Shown here one piece after another: positions 1 through 6,629 of a stretch of 7,019 nucleotides of DNA; position 1 is the first letter of the stretch, and every line of letters begins with the position of its first letter. Source of the DNA: Tidjanibacter sp. GTDB lineage: Bacteria > Bacteroidota > Bacteroidia > Bacteroidales > Rikenellaceae. Below the pieces are notes generated by a model. It was not told where the DNA came from, ran no database searches, and worked only from the letters and a program-made list of their open reading frames with translations. The position numbers were made by a program, and so were the translations under genes. The stretch is from contig JAFYRC010000081.1 in assembly GCA_017547065.1 (NCBI GenBank), positions 1 to 7,019 of the forward strand, in the 5' to 3' direction.

Positions 1-1377
1 GTAGTAGAAACCATAGGAGTTCACGTCCTTCACATTGTTGGAAGTAGCACCGAGGTTGCAACCTGCCAAATCCCAACCCGTGCCACGAATACGGTGGGTG
101 GTGGTGAACACCTCGCGCTGGGGGAGCATCCACAAGTGCCAGGTCCATACGATCTCGCCACTCTCGTTGGTTGCAGCGATGATAACATTACCCTTTGCGT
201 TGGGTTTAACACGGAAGAAGATGTTGCTACCGTTCATAGAAACGTTGTAAACAGGCACATCAGCCTCGGTGAACGAGGTCGCGCTCTGCTCGCCGGTAGC
301 CCACAACCAATCGGCAGCCTTAATGCCCGAGAGGGTGAACGAATTGTTGCTCTGAAGGGGCCTGTCGCAAGCGAACTTGTACATACCGCCATTGGAGATG
401 ATGTAGCAGTTTGCACGGCCACCTTCCTTAGCCACGAGGTCGTAGGACTGGGCTGCGGCATAGTTGGTGTTGATGCTGGTGCCGAGTTGGTCCCTGCGGG
501 CAATCCACTTCTCAATCTGATTGAAAGTGAAGGAGTACTTGGTCTGTGCCTCCAACTGCTTGGGAGCAACGTAGAACTTGATAATCTGACCATTGGTGAG
601 GGTCAACACAAACTCCCAGTTAGTGGTACCGTCAATCAGTGCGGGGTTGAGGGCCACCCAAGCGTTCTGGGGTGCGTTCATCTTGGCATCTGCACCGAAG
701 TTGATGGTAAGGGTTTTACCTGCCTCTGCGCTCACGGGAGCGATGGCCTGGGTTTTGAGGTTGGCGGTAACATCGCCCACGATGCTCACGGGAGCATTGA
801 TTGCGAGCGACTGGATTACGCCGTCCGACCAGATGCTGGTGCTACCGTCAACAACGATGTTCACCAATGCCAAGGGGTGGGTGAAGGTTGCCTTGTAGTT
901 GCCACCCTTGGTGAGGGTTTTGCTGGCAATCATGAAGTCGCTCACGCCAACCACCTCGTTGATGGTCTTGGCCTGCGCCACGGTTGCGGGAATGGTCAGA
1001 ACCACATTCTCCACATCGTCACCATAGCCTTCGTTATAGGGATAAACGGCATAGAAAGCATAGCTCTCTGCCTCGGGCTCGGTAACATCGCCGCTGAAAG
1101 TAGCGATGGTTGCACCCTCCGATGCGCTCCAAGCGAGGGGTGCATTGCTGCTACCACCCTCAAGCCAAGCACTAATCTTATCGGTAGTGCTCCAAGCAAT
1201 CTTGCCCTCCTCGTCCACGCTGGTACGGTTCATCTCGTCGATGGAGGCGCTAATGCAGAAATTACCCTCTACTGCCTGGGGGCCTTCGGGCTGGATGTTG
1301 TCCAAATCGTTGTTGGCACACGACATTGCAAAGCCACCGGCCAGCAATGCCATCATATAGATAGAAATCTTTTTCAT
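1..1377 (-). CDS. Fimbrillin/Mfa-like surface lipoprotein, 3'-truncated by the window edge
   Basis: The frame from the ATG at 1377 to base 1 has no stop, giving 459 residues without the C-terminus. The N-terminus MKKISIYMMALLAGGFAMSC is a signal peptide with a slightly atypical lipobox (AMSC) and lipidation Cys20. Residues ~40-72 carry the fimbrillin-family pattern of an Arg-Thr-Ser stretch followed by IAWSTTDKISAW. Further on are ANCYI (322-326) followed by a YKF stretch, VWTWHLWM (410-417) and NLGATSN (441-447) leading to YGFYY at the edge. This ordered set recurs in Bacteroidales fimbrillin-type lipoproteins, where the last element usually continues into a QWGRKDPF-like motif that would lie just left of the window. 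The usual Asp-Arg before NLGA is Gly-Cys here. The gene starts 19 nt after the small 47-codon gene and has a strong AGGAGG site. A surface adhesin or binding role is inferred; polymerisation into a fimbria is not shown. Confidence 0.88.
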   Translation of the reverse strand, partial: MKKISIYMMALLAGGFAMSCANNDLDNIQPEGPQAVEGNFCISASIDEMNRTSVDEEGKIAWSTTDKISAWLEGGSSNAPLAWSASEGATIATFSGDVTEPEAESYAFYAVYPYNEGYGDDVENVVLTIPATVAQAKTINEVVGVSDFMIASKTLTKGGNYKATFTHPLALVNIVVDGSTSIWSDGVIQSLAINAPVSIVGDVTANLKTQAIAPVSAEAGKTLTINFGADAKMNAPQNAWVALNPALIDGTTNWEFVLTLTNGQIIKFYVAPKQLEAQTKYSFTFNQIEKWIARRDQLGTSINTNYAAAQSYDLVAKEGGRANCYIISNGGMYKFACDRPLQSNNSFTLSGIKAADWLWATGEQSATSFTEADVPVYNVSMNGSNIFFRVKPNAKGNVIIAATNESGEIVWTWHLWMLPQREVFTTTHRIRGTGWDLAGCNLGATSNNVKDVNSYGFYY

Positions 1378-1386
1378 ACTCTGTTT

Positions 1387-1392
1387 CCTCCT
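1387..1392 (-). promoter_or_regulatory. Shine-Dalgarno-like site AGGAGG for the fimbrillin-like gene
   Basis: On the minus strand AGGAGG lies nine bases before the ATG at 1377, just after the stop of the 47-codon gene. It supports this start. It is notable because Bacteroidota genes usually lack strong Shine-Dalgarno sites and rely on A-rich leaders, as the other starts in this window appear to do. Confidence 0.6.
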
Positions 1393-1396
1393 CTCA

Positions 1397-1540
1397 TTAT
1401 AGGTTTTCGTCTTCCAAAAAGCCCAGACCGAAGCCATTGCCTCCGTCCACGATAACGGTTTCGCCCGAAATGGCTATGCCACTTTCAAGCCTGATGTCGG
1501 CCACCTCTACGAGTGGCTCCAAATAGGTTTGTTTTCTCAT
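1397..1540 (-). CDS. Small 47-residue protein of unknown function upstream of the fimbrillin-like gene
   Basis: An ATG at 1540 opens a 47-codon frame ending in TAA at 1399-1397. The protein begins MRKQTYLEPLVEVADIRLES and ends in a Gly-rich then acidic tail (DGGNGFGLGFLEDENL, residues 32-47). It has no signal peptide, membrane segment or cysteine. The layout of a basic start, Tyr-x-x-Pro and then an alternating Val/Glu stretch resembles short unnamed Bacteroidales proteins of the type MKKxYxxPxxEVV, often found beside surface-protein genes; this comparison is from memory. The gene is preceded by an A-rich leader (AACAAAAACAACATT) and followed after 19 nt by the fimbrillin-like gene with a strong ribosome site. 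It fills an otherwise odd 209-nt gap between two same-strand genes. No function can be assigned. It could be a regulatory or translational leader peptide, or a real small protein. Confidence 0.72.
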   Translation of the reverse strand: MRKQTYLEPLVEVADIRLESGIAISGETVIVDGGNGFGLGFLEDENL

Positions 1541-1586
1541 AATGTTGTTTTTGTTAGGTTGTTATTTATATGAATTGATTGTTCTC
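1541..1586 (-). other. 46-nt AT-rich spacer between the GH105 gene and the 47-codon gene
   Basis: This is the longest AT-rich gap inside the gene set apart from the one after the SusD stop. I see no hairpin followed by a T-run, so no intrinsic terminator. I also see no Bacteroides-type promoter (a TAxxTTTG -7 box with a TTTG -33 box) on the minus strand. Read-through from the GH105 gene is the simplest reading, but a non-canonical promoter for the last two genes cannot be excluded. Confidence 0.45.
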
Positions 1587-2768
1587 TTATTTTTCCATTT
1601 CGTAGGCAAAAAGGAGGAGTGCTCCGTCGGCAAAACTCTCGCCCTCGGTGATGGGCCTTGCATAATAGTAGTCCCTCTCGCCGATGCAGGTGCCGGCACA
1701 CACGTTTTGGAGTGTGTATCGCTCGCCCTGGCCACCTTTCAGGCTGTGGGTCTTCACACCCTCCCAGGCACTCTCGACACACTTGCGCCACTTGCCGCCT
1801 TTCAGCAGTCCCAGGCGCTCACCTTTGGCCATGGCGTAGCCAAACATCACGGTGGCCGAACTCTCAATGTAGTTGCCACGAGCGCTATCCTCGGGACGTG
1901 CGGGGAGCTGATACCAATGACCTGTTGCCTTGTCCTGCAAGCCCAACAGAGTCTGCATCATGCCCACATACATCGCCTTTACCTCCTTGTAGTTGGGGTG
2001 GTCGGTGGGCAACACTTCCAGCAAGTCAACCAATGCCATAGCCACCCAGCCGTTGCCTCGGCCCCAGTACTCGGTGTTGCGTTGCAGGTGGTTGGAGTTC
2101 CAGAGGTACTCACAGCAGTTATCCTTGTAGTAGTAGTTTGTGGCCGACCAACCGTGGTACCACAAACCATTCTTCGTGTTGCGCAACTTCTCGGCGTGGC
2201 CCACAACCTCGCGCACACAGTCCTCCAAGTAGAACTCCTTACCTGTGGTTTGGTACATCTCCAAGAGGTAGATTGCGAGCATGTAGACCGAGTCGTCCCA
2301 CAACTCAACCCTCGTGGGGCGGTGCGAGGAGGCCTTTCGTTCCCAGCGACGTATGCGCTTGTAGGCCTTGTAGACACCGGCAGCCTTGGCCTCAAAGAAG
2401 GGGTCGGTGGCACACACTCTGGCCATGAAAGCCACGCCCACACCCGAAGCAATAGCATTTGGGTGGAGTCCATACTCTCGCTCGGCGGTGGTGCGCATTG
2501 CCACACCCACCCACTCCTCGATGGGAGCTTGGAGGTCTTCCCTTACGTCATAGACCTCCGTGAGGGCTTTCAGCACCACAGCGTCCCTCCAATTCCACAC
2601 ATACTTCTCGGCCACCACGCCTTCGGTGATGACGCTTTTGAGAATGTGGTCGGCAAAACTGCGGGGCTCCACCACAGCGCTCTGTGCGGAGAGTCGGCCG
2701 GTTGCTCCAACCACCGACGCTCCCACACAAAGCAGTGTTAAAAGTGTTTTCTTTATGTTCATAATCAT
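1587..2768 (-). CDS. Secreted GH105/GH88-family unsaturated glycuronyl hydrolase
   Basis: Family enzymes hydrolyse 4,5-unsaturated uronic acids from the non-reducing end of oligosaccharides made by polysaccharide lyases. They have an alpha6/alpha6 barrel, and the active-site Asp sits in a WDD-type motif (Asp143 in YteR). The 393-residue protein matches the family in length and motif order: ELWDDSVYM (155-163, candidate Asp158/Asp159), GLWYHGWS (201-208), YWGRGNGW (234-241), LQDKATGHWYQL (277-288) and an ESSATVMFGYAMAKG block near 302-316. The start MNIKKTLLTLLCVGASVVGA followed by an LSAQ cleavage region near residue 29 is a signal peptide without a lipobox, so a periplasmic location is likely. 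The ATG at 2768 overlaps the preceding TAA as TAATG; an in-frame ATG at 2762 is an alternative start. The WDD motif is intact, so the enzyme is probably active. Its substrate (rhamnogalacturonan, glycosaminoglycan, ulvan or another) cannot be told from sequence alone. Confidence 0.9.
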   Translation of the reverse strand: MIMNIKKTLLTLLCVGASVVGATGRLSAQSAVVEPRSFADHILKSVITEGVVAEKYVWNWRDAVVLKALTEVYDVREDLQAPIEEWVGVAMRTTAEREYGLHPNAIASGVGVAFMARVCATDPFFEAKAAGVYKAYKRIRRWERKASSHRPTRVELWDDSVYMLAIYLLEMYQTTGKEFYLEDCVREVVGHAEKLRNTKNGLWYHGWSATNYYYKDNCCEYLWNSNHLQRNTEYWGRGNGWVAMALVDLLEVLPTDHPNYKEVKAMYVGMMQTLLGLQDKATGHWYQLPARPEDSARGNYIESSATVMFGYAMAKGERLGLLKGGKWRKCVESAWEGVKTHSLKGGQGERYTLQNVCAGTCIGERDYYYARPITEGESFADGALLLFAYEMEK

Positions 2769-2770
2769 TA
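2766..2770 (-). promoter_or_regulatory. TAATG stop-start overlap linking the FGE-like and GH105 genes
   Basis: On the minus strand the TAA of the FGE-like gene (2770-2768) shares its last base with the first ATG of the GH105 gene (2768-2766). Such overlaps usually mean translational coupling and fix the two genes on one transcript. A second in-frame ATG six bases on (2762) would give a shorter signal peptide and no overlap. Confidence 0.7.
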
Positions 2771-4600
2771 CTCAATGTTGCTGTCGAAGAATCGGAAGCC
2801 CGAGTAGTTGTTCTTGCCGTCAGCGAAGGCGTCAATGTTCAGCGCCTCACGCGAACCATTGTGGAAATACTGCTCGGCACCACGCTGTGCTCGGCAACCA
2901 CGGAGCACCTTCGAGAAGGTGCTACCCGATGCAGCTGCCTCCTTGTAGGTTGCGTAGTAGTTGCGCACCCAGAACGACGAGGTCCACTCCTGGGCATTAC
3001 CAGTCATATCAAACAGACCCAGCTGGTTGGGCATTTTACTACCCACCTCGGCCACCTCGGGCGTGTTGTAGACGGCAACCTCTGTGATGGTGTTGCTACC
3101 GCTGAATCGGTACATCTCCACGTTGGGATCGTTGGAGAAGACGTTACCACGAGCGGCATTCTCCCACATTGCCTCGTTGGGCAGGAAGCCACCATAGAAT
3201 ACGCAGAACTCGTTGGCACCATACCAGGTTACACCCACCACGGGCTTGTTGGCATCCGCCTCGGCCACGCTCCAAGTGTTGGTTGCGCTGTCATAGGTGA
3301 TGGCCGTTGCGCCCTCGTTGATGTACAGGAGGGCCTTGCCCTTGTAGTCGCCATCCTTCACGGTTTCGCTCTTGTAGAAGTTGAGGAACTCAACATAGTC
3401 GGCGTTGGTAACCTCATATTTCGCAACTCGGTAGGGCTTCATACCAACCACCTTCGAGGGGATAGTGTAGGTCGAGTGTCCCGACAAGAAGCTCGAGAAC
3501 AGACCATCCCTTGCGGAGCTGTAGGTTGCGGCATTGTTGGGATCGCTGGGGTCACCCAACCAACCGATATAGAACTCCTCGGGAGGAGTAACGGTCACCA
3601 TGTTGCCACCGCAGTCGTAGCTCTTAACCCTCACTTTCAGTGCAGACGAGTAGTTGATACCGGCCTCATTCTGTGCCCACGCACGCACATAGAGTGTGAG
3701 GTTGGGACGCAGACCGTCGATTGTGTGAGAGAAATTGCCCGTGAGGGTGATGTTGCTATCCTCCATTGAGGGGAGTGCATTGGTCTCCGACCAGCAGAAA
3801 CCATAACCACTGATGGTGCCATTGGCCTTGACGATTTGCGAACTTACCCTAACAGTTGTGTAGGTGTTCTCCTCCACAACCACGCTGCCAATCTCGGCAG
3901 GAATGTCGTTCTTGGTTTGGAAGGAAATCTCCTCCGAGTAGGCCACACCATAGGCAGTTGCAGCATATGCTTTCACATAGTAGGTTGTGCCATATTGGAG
4001 AGCCGTTGCCCTGCCGCTCATGTCGTCGGCGATGTTGTCGAGCTTCATACGCACCACACTCTCGCTCTCGCTGTCGAGGCTCACGCCTGCCACCTTGTCG
4101 TAGACAAAACCACACTCCGAGATGGGGTAGTCGCCACGGTAGAGGATTGTGGCTTTGAGGGTAGCCTCGGTGGAGGTAATCTGCTCGGCGGGAGCGATTG
4201 CCAGGTTGGCCAGCTGAAAGTCGCTGGTGGTGAAGGTTTTCAGGTCGCCATAGATGACCTCACCATTCTTCATCACCGCAAAGGCCTTCATGTAATACAT
4301 AGTCACGGGCGAGAGCTCGTGGGTTTTGGCCGAGTAGTGACCCTCGCCACGACCCACATAGACGCACTTGTCCTCATAGCTTACCTGCTCCGAGAGGCCG
4401 AAACAAACACCCCTCGAAAGCATATTTTCTACACCTCCGGTGGTCTTACCATTCAACACCACCGTGGAGCGAGTAATCTCCGTTGCATCGAGTGTCTCCA
4501 CTGTGGGCAATGCCGACTCCTCTTGTTCGAAATTGTCGCAACCCACCACCCAAAGGATTGGAAGCAGCAGGAGCACTCTATTAAAAAAACTCATTTTCAT
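2768..4600 (-). CDS. Lipoprotein with three FnIII-like repeats and a C-terminal SUMF1/FGE-like domain
   Basis: The 610-residue protein starts with a lipoprotein signal (VVGC, Cys21) followed by the acidic stretch DNFEQEE, which could act as a surface-export signal. Three fibronectin-III-like repeats lie at about 31-125, 130-230 and 235-328. Each contains a CxG-type or GFCW-like strand and a YYMKAFA, YYVKAYA or LYVRAWA strand. Residues ~330-610 are an FGE-sulfatase (SUMF1) fold: VAKYEVTNADYVEFLN (392-407), PVVGVTWYGANEFC (453-466), LPNEAMWENAARG (473-485), GLFDMTGNAQEW (528-539) and GFRFF (601-605). The usual RGGSW block is RGCRAQRG (567-574), and an ungapped match to human FGE puts Arg573 and Tyr578 where Cys336 and Cys341 sit. 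True formylglycine generation is therefore unlikely. A glycan-binding or structural role is inferred from its place between a candidate surface lyase and GH105. ATG 4600 is chosen; ATG 4594 is also in frame. Confidence 0.87.
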   Translation of the reverse strand: MKMSFFNRVLLLLPILWVVGCDNFEQEESALPTVETLDATEITRSTVVLNGKTTGGVENMLSRGVCFGLSEQVSYEDKCVYVGRGEGHYSAKTHELSPVTMYYMKAFAVMKNGEVIYGDLKTFTTSDFQLANLAIAPAEQITSTEATLKATILYRGDYPISECGFVYDKVAGVSLDSESESVVRMKLDNIADDMSGRATALQYGTTYYVKAYAATAYGVAYSEEISFQTKNDIPAEIGSVVVEENTYTTVRVSSQIVKANGTISGYGFCWSETNALPSMEDSNITLTGNFSHTIDGLRPNLTLYVRAWAQNEAGINYSSALKVRVKSYDCGGNMVTVTPPEEFYIGWLGDPSDPNNAATYSSARDGLFSSFLSGHSTYTIPSKVVGMKPYRVAKYEVTNADYVEFLNFYKSETVKDGDYKGKALLYINEGATAITYDSATNTWSVAEADANKPVVGVTWYGANEFCVFYGGFLPNEAMWENAARGNVFSNDPNVEMYRFSGSNTITEVAVYNTPEVAEVGSKMPNQLGLFDMTGNAQEWTSSFWVRNYYATYKEAAASGSTFSKVLRGCRAQRGAEQYFHNGSREALNIDAFADGKNNYSGFRFFDSNIE

Positions 4601-4626
4601 CTTACTATCTTTCGTTTAGGGATGTT

Positions 4627-6582
4627 TTAGAGGTTAGATTTGTCAAAGATGGGACCCGAAATATCCTCTCCGTTAACCGAGAAGTGGACACCCGCGGGGT
4701 CGCAACCGCCAATGAGCCTGGTCTGCTCAAAGCCCCAGAACTCTGTGGCGTCGGTGCTGGGTACGCTCACGGTTACAGCCTGGGGGAAGGTCTTGCGGAT
4801 GAGCTTACCCTCCACGCCGAGGTCGCCATCGGGGGTGGTTACACACACGCTCAGGTTTTCACCATCGTCCACAACCGATGCGGGGGCGTTGATTACAGCC
4901 TCACGCAGTGCGGTGAACTTCTCGTCGGTGTCGATACCGCTGTCGGCCCTCCACCACATAGCCACGGTGCCTCGCTGCCACTTGGTGGGCGTTCCGGTCG
5001 AAAGGTCTGTGGTGATACGCATGGCGTTACCATAGGTGGAGAACACCTGTGTACCATCGGTGTCGATGCAGAGCTTGGGAGAGGCGATCTTACCCTGAAC
5101 GGTCTGGGTGTAGATGTAGCGAATCGATACCACAACGTCCTCCACACGGATGAAGAAGGTGTAGTTGTCAGCCGCTGGGAGCACCTTTGTGCCGAGGCTC
5201 AACCAATCCTCCTCGCGGGTGTTACCCATCCACACCTCGTCGATGTAGTTGGAGGGCAGCAGAACGTGCGACTGCAACACCTTGGTGTCGTTACGCTCGC
5301 TACCGTCGCTGGCCATAATGGTAACAAACTCATTGTTCCTCTGTGCCCTGCCGAGTGCATATTTTTGCAAGTGACGAGCCACGCCGGCGCTACCAACCTT
5401 GGCCTTACCATAGGGGTCCTGACGGCCATCCATATAGTGCACCACGTTGATGATACTCTTGCGCTTGTCGCTTGTGAGGAAGATTGTCATCGTCTTCTCG
5501 TTGGCATTACCCGTGTAGGGGCGTCCGGTGGAGCTGATGTTAAACTTCTTCTCATAGTAGCCAATGGCGTTCATATCTTCATCTGTGCCCCACTTGTAGC
5601 ACACCGTGCGGGGATAGGTGTCGTTGATTGTGCGGGCCTGCTCGGTGGGCTCCCAGATGGCCAAAGTGTTGTAGAAATGGGTACCCCAACCTTTCACCAA
5701 GCCACCCATGATGTTGTCAATCTTACCACCGCTGGCACCCTTGTAGTAGCAACGCGACTGCACGCCACCGAGGGTCATTGCGGGGGTGAAGTAGTTGGCA
5801 AACATCATTGCCGAGAGGTATTCCAGGGCGAGGTTCGATTCGTAGTGAATCTCCTCGTTTTTGGTATACTTTGCAATGTAGCCCAAACACTCGGCCTGCA
5901 CACCGGTGTAGGTGGGGCTGTTGTGTTCGTGGATACCGTTAGCCTTGGTGTAGGCCCACCAGGTGCGGAACATCTGGTATCCCTCCTCGGCCAACTCTGC
6001 GGGAGTTTTCTGCTTTGTCTTACCCCAAGTGCGGTCGGCGGGGAGATTTTCGCCGAGGGCAATCAGGTTCCAAGTCTTCATCAGGTAGATGTTGGAGTAG
6101 GTCACGGCGATGTCGGTGTAGTCCACACAAGCATACACCGCATAGTCGAGAAACTCGTCCAACAGAGCCTTGTTCTCCTCGTTGAGCGTATCCCAGTAGT
6201 GCATTTTCAGCAGTGTTGCCAATTGGAGCGAGAACTGCACGTTGTTCCTATCGGTGTGGGTGCCGGCAACATAGCGTGCATTCTGACCATAATAGGGGTC
6301 GCCCTCGATGCGTACCTGCTCGTTGGAGAGGTTTGTCAGGGCCACTTTGATGTACTTCTGATCCCAGCCCAGGTCGCTTGCTTCGAGCAGGAACTGGAGA
6401 ATATCCCAGGTGTCCAGACCTGCCTCGTTGGCTTTGACCGAAGCCCACAGATTGTCGAGGTATGGGTTGATACTCATACCATGCTCGTCCTTCTCGGCGG
6501 GGAGTACGAATCGGTCCTCCTGGCAACTCGACAAGGGGAGTGCGGAGGCCAAACAAATGATTATACTTACAATCTTTTTCAT
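4627..6582 (-). CDS. Unassigned large lipoprotein, candidate alpha/alpha-toroid carbohydrate-active protein
   Basis: The protein has 651 residues. MKKIVSIIICLASALPLSSC is a clean lipoprotein signal (LSSC, Cys20) followed by QED, compatible with outer-membrane surface display. Residues ~40-310 are rich in helix-like segments with aromatic and His residues. The key motif is GIHEHNSPTYTGVQAECL (216-233). A His/Glu plus NSPTY element of this kind occurs in helical-toroid carbohydrate-active proteins of the heparinase and alginate-lyase type, as I recall it. GGVQSRCYYKGASGG (272-286) and a Trp/His-rich KGWGTHFYN (297-305) could also line a cleft. Residues ~365-645 look beta-rich, as in the sandwich domains that follow such toroids. 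It sits 47 nt after the SusD stop and 26 nt before the FGE-like gene. A lyase would supply the unsaturated products that GH105 uses. I cannot name a family; a non-catalytic surface glycan-binding protein or a glycosidase is also possible. Confidence 0.85.
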   Translation of the reverse strand: MKKIVSIIICLASALPLSSCQEDRFVLPAEKDEHGMSINPYLDNLWASVKANEAGLDTWDILQFLLEASDLGWDQKYIKVALTNLSNEQVRIEGDPYYGQNARYVAGTHTDRNNVQFSLQLATLLKMHYWDTLNEENKALLDEFLDYAVYACVDYTDIAVTYSNIYLMKTWNLIALGENLPADRTWGKTKQKTPAELAEEGYQMFRTWWAYTKANGIHEHNSPTYTGVQAECLGYIAKYTKNEEIHYESNLALEYLSAMMFANYFTPAMTLGGVQSRCYYKGASGGKIDNIMGGLVKGWGTHFYNTLAIWEPTEQARTINDTYPRTVCYKWGTDEDMNAIGYYEKKFNISSTGRPYTGNANEKTMTIFLTSDKRKSIINVVHYMDGRQDPYGKAKVGSAGVARHLQKYALGRAQRNNEFVTIMASDGSERNDTKVLQSHVLLPSNYIDEVWMGNTREEDWLSLGTKVLPAADNYTFFIRVEDVVVSIRYIYTQTVQGKIASPKLCIDTDGTQVFSTYGNAMRITTDLSTGTPTKWQRGTVAMWWRADSGIDTDEKFTALREAVINAPASVVDDGENLSVCVTTPDGDLGVEGKLIRKTFPQAVTVSVPSTDATEFWGFEQTRLIGGCDPAGVHFSVNGEDISGPIFDKSNL

Positions 6583-6629
6583 ATCTCAAATTTCTTCTTT
6601 TCTCTTACTTGCAAAATCTCCTCGCCGGA

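Noticed and set aside
94..1455. A 453-codon open frame on the plus strand opposite the fimbrillin-like gene.
   Set aside because: It runs antisense to a gene with a signal peptide and family motifs. Its product is a His/Gly/Val-rich sequence with no recognisable domain, as expected when the sense gene rarely uses the TTA, CTA and TCA codons that make stops in the mirror frame.
1397..1540. The Gly-Gly at residues 33-34 of the 47-residue protein as a double-glycine bacteriocin or peptide leader.
   Set aside because: No peptidase-ABC transporter, modification enzyme or cysteine-rich core is nearby, and a single Gly-Gly in a Gly-rich tail is weak evidence.
2127..2137. A short GTA/TAG triplet run that looks like a microsatellite.
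   Set aside because: It encodes a Tyr-Tyr-Tyr run within the GH105 enzyme and is too short to count as a repeat.
1542..2741. A 399-codon plus-strand open frame opposite the GH105 gene.
   Set aside because: It is the mirror of a well-supported enzyme gene, is Leu/Val/His-rich and has no family motif. It is a codon-bias shadow.
2861..3769. A 302-codon plus-strand open frame, and others opposite the FGE-like gene (3836-4630).
   Set aside because: They are antisense to a protein with clear FnIII and FGE motifs and show only low-complexity composition.
6583..6629. A possible promoter or terminator in the 47-nt gap after the SusD stop.
   Set aside because: I see no hairpin followed by a T-run, and no convincing TAxxTTTG -7 and TTTG -33 pair at suitable spacing on the minus strand.
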